Positions 18,116 through 26,257 of a stretch of DNA of 64,000 nt are shown here, in pieces. Made by a program: the position numbers and the translations under genes. The stretch covers positions 3,552,501 to 3,616,500 of the forward strand of contig NZ_CP088251.1 of assembly GCF_021117405.1 (NCBI RefSeq), written 5' to 3'. A model generated the notes under the pieces. It was not told the DNA's origin. It saw only the letters and a list, made by a program, of their open reading frames with translations, and did not search any database. Origin of the DNA: Frateuria edaphi (lineage in GTDB: Bacteria > Pseudomonadota > Gammaproteobacteria > Xanthomonadales > Rhodanobacteraceae). Positions within the stretch are counted from its first letter, which is position 1; every line of letters starts with the position of its first letter.

Positions 18116-18967
18116 ATGTCGCAACTCAGCTGGTTCACCGAGGCTCACCAGGCCTCCGGCTCTTCCATCGGCTTCCGGGTGGAAAAACTGCTGCATGCGG
18201 AGAAGACCCCGTTCCAGACCATCGAGGTCTACCAGACCACCGACTGGGGCAACCTGATGGTGATCGACGGTTGCGTGATGCTGACCAGCCGCGACAACTT
18301 CCTCTACCACGAGATGATGACCCACCCGGCGCTGTTCACCCATGCGCGCGCCAAGCGCGTGGTGATCATCGGCGGCGGCGACTGCGGCACGCTGCGCGAG
18401 GTGCTCAAGCACGAGGAAGTCGAGCACGCCGCGCAGGTGGAGATCGACGAGCGCGTGACGCGCCTGGCCGAGCAGTATTTCCCCGAGCTGTGCGAATCCA
18501 ACGGCGACCCGCGCGCGGAGCTGCTGTTCATCGACGGCATCAAGTACATGGCCGAGGCCGAGCCCGATTCGCTGGACCTGATCATCGTCGACTCGACCGA
18601 TCCGGTCGGCCCGGCCGAGGGCCTGTTCAACGCCGCCTTTTACGCCAGCTGCCACAAGGCACTGCGCCACGGCGGCATCCTGGTGCAACAGAGCGAATCG
18701 CCGCTGGCGCACCTGGAGCTGATCAAGTCGATGCGCTCGGCCATGCGCACCTCCGGCTTCGGCGCGGTCAAGACGCTGACCTTCCCGCAGCCGTGCTACC
18801 CGACCGGCTGGTGGAGCTGCACGATGGCGCGCAAGGGCGCGGACCTGTCCGGCTTCCGCGAGCGCGGCGCGATCAGCAAGGGTTTCCCGACCCGCTACTA
18901 CAACGCCGATACGCATCGCGCGGCGCTGGCCCAGCCCGAATTCATGCGCGAGTCCTTGGGCGAATAG
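18116..18967 (+). CDS. speE: Spermidine synthase
   Basis: Transfers the aminopropyl group of decarboxylated S-adenosylmethionine to putrescine. The 283-residue product has GGGDCGTLREVLKH (nucleotide-binding loop), EIDERVTRLAEQYFPEL, and the catalytic VDSTDPVGPAEGLF, all characteristic. The start at ATG 18116 (MSQLSWFTEAHQ) fits the family; an ATG five codons upstream (18101) is the alternative. No SAM decarboxylase gene is in the window, so decarboxylated SAM must be supplied from elsewhere. Confidence 0.95.
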   Translation: MSQLSWFTEAHQASGSSIGFRVEKLLHAEKTPFQTIEVYQTTDWGNLMVIDGCVMLTSRDNFLYHEMMTHPALFTHARAKRVVIIGGGDCGTLREVLKHEEVEHAAQVEIDERVTRLAEQYFPELCESNGDPRAELLFIDGIKYMAEAEPDSLDLIIVDSTDPVGPAEGLFNAAFYASCHKALRHGGILVQQSESPLAHLELIKSMRSAMRTSGFGAVKTLTFPQPCYPTGWWSCTMARKGADLSGFRERGAISKGFPTRYYNADTHRAALAQPEFMRESLGE

Positions 18968-18970
18968 TGG

Positions 18971-19036
18971 CCGCAGGGTGGGCTTGAGCCCACCATCCCG
19001 CATTACCGCAACGGTGGGCTGAAGCCCGCCCTGCGG
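18971..19036. repeat. GGTGGGCT double repeat between convergent genes
   Basis: Two GGTGGGCT...AGCCC(A/G)CC units within a larger CCGCAGGG...CCCTGCGG stem occupy the gap between speE and a small membrane protein gene. It resembles the elements at 15002-15031 and 63250-63305 and could end transcription from both sides. Confidence 0.7.
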
Positions 19037-19043
19037 GATCGGG

Positions 19044-19244
19044 TCAGAACATCTTCTGGCGCACCTTCGGCACCAGCACGAGCACCAGCGTGGCGATCGG
19101 TCCGAGCACCAGCGACAGCAGGAACCACAGCAGGCCGCTGCGGTTCTTGCCCTGGGCCAAACCCGCGTTGATCAGCGCCAGCGTGCCCCAGCCGACGAAC
19201 CACGGCGCGGCCTGGGCATCGGCCAAACTGCTAAACGAATTCAC
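19044..19244 (-). CDS. Small membrane protein of unknown function (66 aa)
   Basis: The product (VNSFSSLADAQAAPWFVGWGTLALINAGLAQGKNRSGLLW and on) has two hydrophobic stretches, at about 13-30 and 38-58, and a basic C-terminus (PKVRQKMF). GTG at 19244 is chosen because GGAGAG lies 7 bases upstream; the frame continues to 19277 without such a signal. I recall similar small proteins in other Xanthomonadales, but know no function. Confidence 0.7.
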   Translation of the reverse strand: MNSFSSLADAQAAPWFVGWGTLALINAGLAQGKNRSGLLWFLLSLVLGPIATLVLVLVPKVRQKMF

Positions 19245-19406
19245 GGCATCTCTCCGGTCGTTGCGGGGTGCACGCAAGCGCGCGTCGGGGAAGCGACCAT
19301 GCTAACCATCCCCACCCGCCCGTGCGCGTCGCGTCGGCCGGCGGATCAGGCTGGCTTAATCCATGCCGGCTATGCTGCCGCTTCATTTCGCCCCAAGGAG
19401 AACGCG

Positions 19407-20435
19407 ATGCCGGGACTGCGTCAACTCGCCCTTGCCCTGGTCTGCACGGTCGGCGTCGGCATCGCGCCGTCGCCCGCACTGGCGAAGAAGGCCCACGCCT
19501 CCGCGCAGGAAGCGCGCACCAAGGCGCTGGTCGCCTTCCAGCGCGACCTGGTCAGCGTGCTGGCGCCGCGTGCCGATGCGTTGCCGCTGCTTGGCGCGGC
19601 ATTGCTCGCGCGACCGTTGCCCGACCAGCCGAAGTGGAACGACTTCCACAGCCTGATCGCCCGCGCGGTGGCCGCACCGGGCCACGGTCCGGCCCAACGC
19701 TGGGTCCAGCTGGCCGACTGCGACGCCAAGGCCGATGCCTGCCCCAATGCCGACGCGCTCTCGGCACTGGTCGGGCAAGCGCCGGACAACGCGGCCGTGT
19801 GGCTGCTCAAGCTCGGCCAGGACCTGCGCAACGACAAGCGCGACGACGCTCGCGCGGATCTGGCCCACGCCGCGCAAGCCAAGCTCTATGACGACTACAC
19901 CGGTACCAGCCTGCAGGCGCTCGCCAGCGGCGTAAGCGTGCTGCCGCCCCCGGATGCCACGCTCGACCCGCACGCCGGCGCCGGCGCGGCCGGCGTGCAG
20001 GCCATGATCGTTTTCGGCGTCGCGGGCACGCAGCCGCAGCCGGGCCTGCGCGCCGCCGCGGAACTGTGCCAGGCGGCCGGCGAGGACCAGGCGCTGACCG
20101 CCGATTGCCGCCAGCTCGGCAAGACCCTGGAATGGGGTTCCAGTCCGCTGGCCCGCTCGCTCGGCCTGCACCTGCGCGAGGTGCTCGCCAGCGACGGGGA
20201 CGAACGCGCGCAGGCCCAGCGCGAGCGCCGCGACCTCATCTGGCAGGTGCAGCAGTTCACTCAGCTGGCCGCGCGGGCGCAGGCCGACAAGGCGCAGGCA
20301 CAGCATCTCCTGTCGCTGGCCCGCCACGGCGGCACCGAGATGAGCCTGATCCTGGCCGCACTGCGCGATGCCGGGATGCCGACGACGGCGCCGGCCGACT
20401 GGAAGCCGCACAAGGCGGAAGACGACGCGCACTGA
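19407..20435 (+). CDS. Secreted protein of unknown function (342 aa)
   Basis: A signal peptide (MPGLRQLALALVCTVGVGIAPSPALA) precedes an alanine- and aspartate-rich, probably all-helical protein. Two short Cys-containing patches (LADCDAKADACPN, CQAAGEDQALTADC) could form disulphides. The repeated helical pattern hints at TPR-like repeats (NAAVWLLKLGQDLRNDKRDDARADLAHAAQ), but I see no clean repeat register. The ATG at 19407 has AAGGAG 7 bases upstream. It begins a plus-strand run that leads to the ParA gene 129 bp later. Function not recognised. Confidence 0.75.
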   Translation: MPGLRQLALALVCTVGVGIAPSPALAKKAHASAQEARTKALVAFQRDLVSVLAPRADALPLLGAALLARPLPDQPKWNDFHSLIARAVAAPGHGPAQRWVQLADCDAKADACPNADALSALVGQAPDNAAVWLLKLGQDLRNDKRDDARADLAHAAQAKLYDDYTGTSLQALASGVSVLPPPDATLDPHAGAGAAGVQAMIVFGVAGTQPQPGLRAAAELCQAAGEDQALTADCRQLGKTLEWGSSPLARSLGLHLREVLASDGDERAQAQRERRDLIWQVQQFTQLAARAQADKAQAQHLLSLARHGGTEMSLILAALRDAGMPTTAPADWKPHKAEDDAH

Positions 20436-20564
20436 CCCGGCTCTCTCAACGCGAGGGCATCCAACGCATCGCGTCCCTCCGGAATTTGCCCGGCTCCGCG
20501 CTACTCGCGGTTCCCCTGCCCACCAGCTACGCTTGCCCCACCTTTGGCGAAAAGGGGCGATCCG

Positions 20565-21194
20565 ATGCTGACCGTGCTGGTGGCATGCAGCAAAGGCGGT
20601 TGCGGCAAGAGCACGCTGGTCACCCAGCTGGCCTCGCACTGGGCGCAGGAGGGCAAGCACACCGCGATCGTCGACACCGACCGCCAGGGCTCGAGCTTCC
20701 GCTGGGCCGCGCTTCGACCCGACGGCATGCCAGGGGTGCTGGGCCTGGAAGGACGTCGCGGCCTGCACAGGCTGCCGCCGGATACCGAACGGGTACTGAT
20801 CGACACGCCTGCCGGCAGTGGCGAGCGCGAACTCGAACCGCTGCTGGAGGTCGCCGACGCGGTGCTGGTGCCGGTGCTGCCCTCCTCGTTCGACCTGCAC
20901 GCGACACTCGGTTTCCTCGATCTGCTCGCGGCCGTCCCGCGGATCAAGCGCGGCAAGCTGCCGGTGGCGCTGGTCGGCAACCGCCTCAAGCCCTGGACCC
21001 ACGCCAGCCAGGATGCACTGGCGCAACTGGCCGAGTCCTCTTCCTTCCCGGTCGTTGCCGAACTGCGCGACAGCCAGGCCTACGTCCTGCTCACCGCGCT
21101 GGGCAAGGGCATCTTCGACTATCACTCCGAACAGGTGCGCAGCCAGCAACAGGACTGGCTGCCGCTGCTGCGCTGGCTCAAGCGCCAACATTGA
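20565..21194 (+). CDS. Orphan ParA/MinD-family ATPase
   Basis: A 209-residue deviant-Walker ATPase. The N-terminus VLVACSKGGCGKST has the signature lysine (KGG) and GKST P-loop, followed by DTDRQGSS (Walker A', aspartate switch) and LIDTPAG (Walker B). This family positions cargo such as plasmids, chromosomes, chemoreceptors or polysaccharide machines on the nucleoid or membrane. No parB-like partner or other known cargo gene is adjacent, so the cargo is unknown. ATG 20565 starts the protein right at the strand before the P-loop. sixA follows 8 bp later. Confidence 0.85.
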   Translation: MLTVLVACSKGGCGKSTLVTQLASHWAQEGKHTAIVDTDRQGSSFRWAALRPDGMPGVLGLEGRRGLHRLPPDTERVLIDTPAGSGERELEPLLEVADAVLVPVLPSSFDLHATLGFLDLLAAVPRIKRGKLPVALVGNRLKPWTHASQDALAQLAESSSFPVVAELRDSQAYVLLTALGKGIFDYHSEQVRSQQQDWLPLLRWLKRQH

Positions 21195-21202
21195 GGAATG
21201 CC

Positions 21203-21673
21203 ATGCAGGAACTGATTCTTTTGCGACACGCCGAGGCCCAACCGGCAACCGGCGACGACGACCACGACCGCTCGCTCAGCCCACGCGGCGAACAGGAGGC
21301 GCTCGCGGCCGGCCGCTGGCTCGCCTCCCACGGCGCGCGGCCCGACCGGGTCCTGTGCTCGCCTTCCCTGCGCACCCGCCGCACGGCCGAACTGGCGATG
21401 CGCGCGCTGGTGCCGGACGCCGCGGTCGGCCTCGCTGAGGAGGTCTATGAGGCCACCCCGGGCGAGTTGCTGGCCCTGCTCGACCAGCACGCCGACGCGC
21501 GCTGCGTGCTGCTGGTGGGACACAACCCGGGTATCGAACGGCTGGTCGCACTGCTGGTGGAAGGCCGCTCGGACGAGTTCCGCGGCATGCCCCCGGCGGG
21601 ATTGGCGGTGCTGCACCTGCAGGGGGCGCTGGAGCCGGGCAACGCGCGGCTGGATGCATTCTGGTCGCCCTGA
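21203..21673 (+). CDS. sixA: SixA-like phosphohistidine phosphatase
   Basis: A 156-residue histidine phosphatase with the catalytic LRHAEA motif near the N-terminus (His9), CSPSLRTRRTAE and VGHNPGIERL, the second catalytic His. E. coli SixA dephosphorylates phosphohistidines of phosphorelay and PTS-nitrogen proteins. ATG at 21203 follows GAGG by a few bases. The stop codon overlaps the next start in TGATG. Family is firm, in vivo partner unknown. Confidence 0.88.
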   Translation: MQELILLRHAEAQPATGDDDHDRSLSPRGEQEALAAGRWLASHGARPDRVLCSPSLRTRRTAELAMRALVPDAAVGLAEEVYEATPGELLALLDQHADARCVLLVGHNPGIERLVALLVEGRSDEFRGMPPAGLAVLHLQGALEPGNARLDAFWSP

Positions 21674-22227
21674 TGCGCCTGCCTGTCGCGGCCGTTCTGC
21701 TGGTCCTCGCCTTCGCCGTCCATGCCGCGCCCAAGCGTGTGTGGCACCTCCAGAGCCCACCCTCGCACGTCGATTTCGGCGTGCGCCTGCTCTGGCTGCA
21801 CACGATCCACGGCCGTTTCGAATCGGTCGCCGGCACCGTCGAACCCCGTGGAGACGACCGTGTGGTGGTCGACGCCAGCGTCGCGGTGGACAGTCTTGCG
21901 ATGGACTCGCAGCGATTGCGCCACTGGGTGCTCGACGAGGAGTTCTTCGACGCCGCGCAGTACCCGACCCTGCATTTCGTCTCCGAGCCGGTGCCACGCC
22001 GTGCGCTTGACGACGGCGGTGCGCTGGAGGGGCAGCTGACGATGCGCGGCGTGACCCGTCCGGTGCGCTTCGAACTGTTGCCGGCGCGCTGCACCGCCGA
22101 CGCCTGCATGGTCGAGGCGCGCGGGGAGCTCGAGCGCAGCGCGTTCGGCATGCGCGGCCATCGCACCGTGCTCTCCGACCACGTGCAGCTCGCGCTTGCG
22201 ATCGCGATCACGCGCGCACCGGACTAA
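21673..22227 (+). CDS. YceI-family periplasmic protein
   Basis: A signal peptide (MRLPVAAVLLVLAFAVHAA) is followed by a YceI-type lipocalin-like barrel: RVWHLQSPPSHVDFGVRLLWLHTIHGRF, VDASVAVDSLAMDS, ...EEFFDAAQYPTLHFVSE and LTMRGVTRPVRFEL. YceI proteins bind isoprenoid-like ligands and are often base- or stress-induced in the periplasm. The 184-aa length is usual. It is coupled to sixA (one shared base). Confidence 0.88.
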   Translation: MRLPVAAVLLVLAFAVHAAPKRVWHLQSPPSHVDFGVRLLWLHTIHGRFESVAGTVEPRGDDRVVVDASVAVDSLAMDSQRLRHWVLDEEFFDAAQYPTLHFVSEPVPRRALDDGGALEGQLTMRGVTRPVRFELLPARCTADACMVEARGELERSAFGMRGHRTVLSDHVQLALAIAITRAPD

Positions 22228-22303
22228 AGGCGCGCGCCGCGTCGCGGCTGAACCGGGTCGCGCATGCCTCGACGTGCGCGGCCGCCCCCGTATCATGCGC
22301 GGC

Positions 22304-24193
22304 ATGCCGCTGCGCCATTTCACCCTGATCATCCTGTTCGTCGCCACCGCACTGCTGGAGGGTTGCACGCTGTCGCGCGCGCAGATCCGCCGCGCCGACG
22401 CGGTGGTCGCGGCGACCACGCCGACCACCTCCAGTTGCGACCGCGCCGACCATTGCGCCAGGCCCTCGCCCCTGCTCGAGGGGGCGCGGCAGGCCCTGGC
22501 CGCCTCCACGCCCGGCCATCCGCGCCATCTGGTCGCGCTGCTCGGAGACAGCGAGCCGGCGATGGTGGCGCGGCTGGATCTGATCCGTGGCGCACGCCGC
22601 ACGATCGACGTGCAGACCTACATCTGGGATCGGGACGACGCCGGCCAGCTGGTGCTGGACGAACTTGTCCAGGCGGCCCGCCGTGGCGTGCAGGTGCGCA
22701 TCCTGGCCGACCAGCTGTCCTCCTTCGGCGACCTGGCGCTGCTCGACCGCCTCGCCCGCGCCAGCCCGAACCTCCAGGTGCGGCTGTACAACCCGACCTT
22801 CCACGAAGCGACCACCTCGCCGCTGGAGTGGGCCGCCGGCATCGCCTGCTGCTTCTTCAAGTTCAACCAGCGCATGCACAACAAGGTACTGGTGGTGGAC
22901 GACACGGCCGGCATCACCGGCGGGCGCAATTACCAGAACCGCTACTTCGACTGGGACGACGATTTCGACTACGTCGACCGCGACGTGCTGGTCGGCGGTC
23001 CCGCCGCGCAGGCGATGGCCAGGAGCTTTGCACTGTTCTGGCGGCACAAGCGTGCCGTGCCCTTGACCCATCTGCGCGACGTCAACCACTACATCCTGGC
23101 CCACCCGGCCGCCCCCGGCTGGCCGGCGCCGAACTACGACCATCCGCAGCGCGTCTATCGGGTGGAGCAGGAGGCCAGCGACGATGCCTGGCTGCGCGCG
23201 CACGTGCTGGCCGATAGCTTGCAGACCGACGCGGTGGAGTTCTTCAGCGACCTGCCTGCCAAGACCGACCAGCCGCTCAAGCGGCAGGCTCGCCAGTTCA
23301 CCGCGCACGTCATGCAGATGGTCGGTGCGGCGCGCCAGGAGGTGGTGCTGCAGACGCCCTACCTGGTACTGAGCCGCCGCGCGCGCCGCCTGTTCGAGCG
23401 CCTGCACGAGGCAACCCCCCCGCCGCGCATCGTGGTGTCGACCAACTCGCTCGCGTCCACCGATGCCTTCGCGGTCTACGCGGTGTCCTACAAGCACCGC
23501 AAGCGCTACCTCAAGGACTACGGCTTCGAGATCTACGAGCTGAAGCCGCATGCCGCCGATGCCGCGGCCGCGAACGCGTTTGCCAGCCTGGAATGGGTCG
23601 GCGACGGCGAGCACGCCAGTGGCGATCCCGCGCGCGATGCCTCGCAGCGCTACGTCGGCACCGAAAGCCGCGGCCTGCTCGGCAGCCACGGCAGCAGTCA
23701 GCGCCCGGCGCCGCTGGTCAGCGAGGGGCGCCGCTTCGCCCTGCACGCCAAGTCGATCGTGGTCGACGATCGATTCGCGATGGTCGGCTCGCACAACTTC
23801 GACCCACGCTCGGACCACTACAACACCGAGGCCGGCGTGATCGTCTACGACCAGCGCTTCGCCCAACAGCTGCGCCAGGCGATCCTGCGCGACACCCAGC
23901 CACAGAACGCCTGGGTGATCGCGCCCCGGCGGCCGGTAGTGCCGGTGCTGACCAAGCTCAACCAGGCCATCGGCGATCTTTCCGAAAGCCTGCCGTTGTT
24001 CGACTTCTGGCCCTACCGCTACGCCACCAGCTACCAGCTCAAGGCCGGCTGCACACCGATGCGACCCAGCGACCCGGCGTTCTACAGCTGTTACGAGCCG
24101 GTTGGTGATTTCCCGGACGTGGCGCTCTCGCCGAAGCTGATCTACACGCGGCTGATCACCGCGTTCGGGTCGAGCGCAAGCGGGATTCTGTAG
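22304..24193 (+). CDS. Phospholipase D-family lipoprotein (cardiolipin synthase-like)
   Basis: Two HKD phosphodiesterase motifs are present: HNKVLVVDDTAGITGGRN and HAKSIVVDDRFAMVGSHNFDPRS. The N-terminus MPLRHFTLIILFVATALLEGC is a lipoprotein signal with Cys at the cleavage site, unlike membrane-embedded cardiolipin synthases A/B. Similar PLD lipoproteins act on phospholipids at the envelope. An alternative ATG lies three codons upstream (22295). The protein is 629 residues. Whether it synthesises cardiolipin or cleaves lipids cannot be told from sequence. Confidence 0.85.
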   Translation: MPLRHFTLIILFVATALLEGCTLSRAQIRRADAVVAATTPTTSSCDRADHCARPSPLLEGARQALAASTPGHPRHLVALLGDSEPAMVARLDLIRGARRTIDVQTYIWDRDDAGQLVLDELVQAARRGVQVRILADQLSSFGDLALLDRLARASPNLQVRLYNPTFHEATTSPLEWAAGIACCFFKFNQRMHNKVLVVDDTAGITGGRNYQNRYFDWDDDFDYVDRDVLVGGPAAQAMARSFALFWRHKRAVPLTHLRDVNHYILAHPAAPGWPAPNYDHPQRVYRVEQEASDDAWLRAHVLADSLQTDAVEFFSDLPAKTDQPLKRQARQFTAHVMQMVGAARQEVVLQTPYLVLSRRARRLFERLHEATPPPRIVVSTNSLASTDAFAVYAVSYKHRKRYLKDYGFEIYELKPHAADAAAANAFASLEWVGDGEHASGDPARDASQRYVGTESRGLLGSHGSSQRPAPLVSEGRRFALHAKSIVVDDRFAMVGSHNFDPRSDHYNTEAGVIVYDQRFAQQLRQAILRDTQPQNAWVIAPRRPVVPVLTKLNQAIGDLSESLPLFDFWPYRYATSYQLKAGCTPMRPSDPAFYSCYEPVGDFPDVALSPKLIYTRLITAFGSSASGIL

Positions 24194-24204
24194 CGACGTC
24201 TCGA

Positions 24205-24312
24205 TTCCCTCGCCCCGAAGGGGGCGGAGGTAAAGGTGCGATCCCGCACGGCGTTATGACGCGAGAGCCACTCCCTGAGCCCGACCCGCTCACGGGAGCG
24301 GCGAAGGGGATC
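24205..24312. repeat. Degenerate inverted-repeat element after the PLD gene
   Basis: CGATTCCCTCGCCCC at the left and its near-inverse (GGCGAAGGGGATCG) at the right frame about 108 bp between the convergent PLD and TonB-like genes. It looks like a worn member of the CCCTCTCCC/GGGAGAGGG-type elements at 30615 and 47462. Confidence 0.4.
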
Positions 24313-24315
24313 GAT

Positions 24316-24831
24316 TCAAGGTGGCGTGGCCGGCGCCGTGCTGTCGAAGCGCATCGGCAGTTCGCCCTGTACGCCGGTGGCGCCGGCCGGTACTGCAAAG
24401 CGCCAGCGCCTGACCGTGGCCAGTGCGTGCGCATCGAGCACCGGGTCGCCGCTGGAGCGTGCGATGCCGGCGGCCTTGACCCGACCGCCGCCGTCGGTGT
24501 CGATTTCGAGCACCACGCGGCCGTCCAGGTGGCCACGCAGTTCGGCCCACGAGGAAGGGCCCGGCGGCGTATCGAGCGGCACCAGTTCCACGGGCAGCGT
24601 CGGCGCCGGATGCGCCACGGTTTCCGATTCCGGTTGCGCGCCGATCACGCGCGGCGTGGTGTGCGCGCGATGACGAAGCGGCGTGCGATGGCGTGGCGCG
24701 ACGACGCTTGCCGCCGCGCGCGGCGGCGGCCCGGTCCAGTCGTCGGTGAAACCGCTCAACCAGTCGGTGCCCAGGATGCCGATGAACAACCCAAGCACGC
24801 TGAGGATCGTGGTGACGCGCAGGCGCGGCAT
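24316..24831 (-). CDS. TonB C-terminal-domain protein with membrane anchor
   Basis: A 171-residue protein with an N-terminal transmembrane helix (about 6-22, VTTILSVLGLFIGILGT), a proline-rich linker and a C-terminal TonB_C-like domain (DGRVVLEIDTDGGGRVKAAGIARSSGDPVLDAHALATVRRWRF). TonB proteins transmit inner-membrane proton-motive energy to outer-membrane receptors, but no exbB/exbD or receptor gene is near, and the typical XPP repeats are few. It follows the thiolase gene by 16 bp on the same strand. Function as an energy transducer is unproven. Confidence 0.75.
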   Translation of the reverse strand: MPRLRVTTILSVLGLFIGILGTDWLSGFTDDWTGPPPRAAASVVAPRHRTPLRHRAHTTPRVIGAQPESETVAHPAPTLPVELVPLDTPPGPSSWAELRGHLDGRVVLEIDTDGGGRVKAAGIARSSGDPVLDAHALATVRRWRFAVPAGATGVQGELPMRFDSTAPATPP

Positions 24832-24847
24832 GGCGACACGCTGGACC

Positions 24848-26131
24848 TCAGCGCTCCAGGATCGCGACCACGCCCATGCCGCCGGCGGTGCACACCGAGA
24901 TCAGGCCGCGGCCGCTGCCCTTCTGCGCCAGTTCCTTGGCCAGCGTGGCGACCAGCCGCGCGCCGGTGGCGGCGAACGGGTGGCCGGTAGCCAGGCTGGA
25001 ACCGTGCACGTTGAGCTTGGCCGGATCGATGCTGCCCAGCGGCGCATCCAGGCCGAGCCGGTTGCGGCAGTAGTCGGCGTTCTCCCAGGCGCGCAGCGTG
25101 CACAGCACCTGCGCGGCGAAGGCCTCATGGATCTCGTAGAAATCGAAGTCCTGCAGCGTGAGGCCGTTGCGCGCGAGCAGCCGCGCCACCGCCACGGTCG
25201 GCGCCATCAGCAGGCCCTCGCCATGGACGAAGTCGACCGCGGCCACCTCCGCATCGCGCACCCACGCCTGCACCGGCAGGCCCCGTTTGGCCGCCCAGTC
25301 CTCCCCAGCCAGCAACACCGCGGCGGCGCCGTCGGACAGCGCGGTGGAGTTGCCGGCGGTCAGCGTGCCGTGGCCAGAGCTGCGGTCGAACGCGGGCTTG
25401 AGCGTCGCCAGCTTCTCCATGCTGGTGTCGGGCCGGAGGATGTTGTCGCGCTTGACCCCGCGGAAAGGCACCACCAGGTCGTCCATGAAACCCGCGTCGT
25501 AGGCGGCGGCGAGCTTCTTGTGGCTCTCCAGTGCGATCCGGTCCTGCGCCTCGCGGCCGATGTGCCACTCGCGCGCCATCTTCTCGCAGTGATCGCCCAT
25601 CGACATGCCGGTGCGCGGCTCGGCCACGCCCGGGAACGAGGGTTTCAGTTCCCCCAGCGAGAAGCCCCGCGTGGCGGCGGCAAGCTTGTCCTGCCAGCCC
25701 TTGGCGCGGTTGATCGAGAGCAGCCGCTTGCGCAGGCGCTCGCCGTAGACGATCGGCACGTCGGACGTGGTGTCGGCCCCGGCCGCGATGCCGGCCTCGA
25801 TCTGTCCCACCGCGATCTTGTTGGCCACGATGATGGCGTTGTCCAGCGACGTGCCGCAGGCGCGCGCGGTGGTGATGCCTGGCGTGGTGGGCGCCAGGCC
25901 CGAGCTCAGCAGCGCCTCGCGCGCGAGGTTCCAGTCCGAGGAATGCTTGATCACCGCGCCCAGCGCCACCTCGCCAAGCTCCACGCCGTGCAGTCCGTAG
26001 CGTTCCACCAGCGCGCCGAGCACCTTGACCGACATGCCGAAGTTGCCGACGTCGGCGTAGGCGGTGTTGTTGCGGCAGAACGGGATGCGCACACCGCCGA
26101 TTACACCGACGCGCTTCGTGGTTGTTTCCAT
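24848..26131 (-). CDS. Acetyl-CoA C-acyltransferase (FadI-like thiolase)
   Basis: A 427-residue thiolase that should cleave 3-ketoacyl-CoA with CoA in fatty-acid beta-oxidation, or form acetoacetyl-CoA. The nucleophile is in TTARACGTSLDNA (Cys near residue 90), the catalytic His in IHEAFAAQVL and the second Cys in VCTAGGMGVV; GHPFAATGAR is also conserved. The ATG at 26131 (METTTKRVGVIGGVRIPF) is chosen; the frame starts 11 codons earlier. No FadJ/FadB partner is adjacent, so pathway placement rests on the family. Confidence 0.92.
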   Translation of the reverse strand: METTTKRVGVIGGVRIPFCRNNTAYADVGNFGMSVKVLGALVERYGLHGVELGEVALGAVIKHSSDWNLAREALLSSGLAPTTPGITTARACGTSLDNAIIVANKIAVGQIEAGIAAGADTTSDVPIVYGERLRKRLLSINRAKGWQDKLAAATRGFSLGELKPSFPGVAEPRTGMSMGDHCEKMAREWHIGREAQDRIALESHKKLAAAYDAGFMDDLVVPFRGVKRDNILRPDTSMEKLATLKPAFDRSSGHGTLTAGNSTALSDGAAAVLLAGEDWAAKRGLPVQAWVRDAEVAAVDFVHGEGLLMAPTVAVARLLARNGLTLQDFDFYEIHEAFAAQVLCTLRAWENADYCRNRLGLDAPLGSIDPAKLNVHGSSLATGHPFAATGARLVATLAKELAQKGSGRGLISVCTAGGMGVVAILER

Positions 26132-26222
26132 GTCGAGGGCGGTCCTGGGGTCTGGAATCTCCAAAGGCTAACCCGCAGGCCCATGCGGCGGAAGCCCAAA
26201 AGCGTGAACGGGGGGCGCTCCG

Positions 26223-26228
26223 TATAAT
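26223..26228 (+). promoter_or_regulatory. Consensus -10 box
   Basis: A perfect TATAAT sits 30 bp before the ATG of the 374-aa unknown protein. No obvious -35 hexamer is found 16-18 bp upstream. Confidence 0.5.
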
Positions 26229-26257
26229 CGACGGTTCCCCGCTGTCTGGAATGTCCG

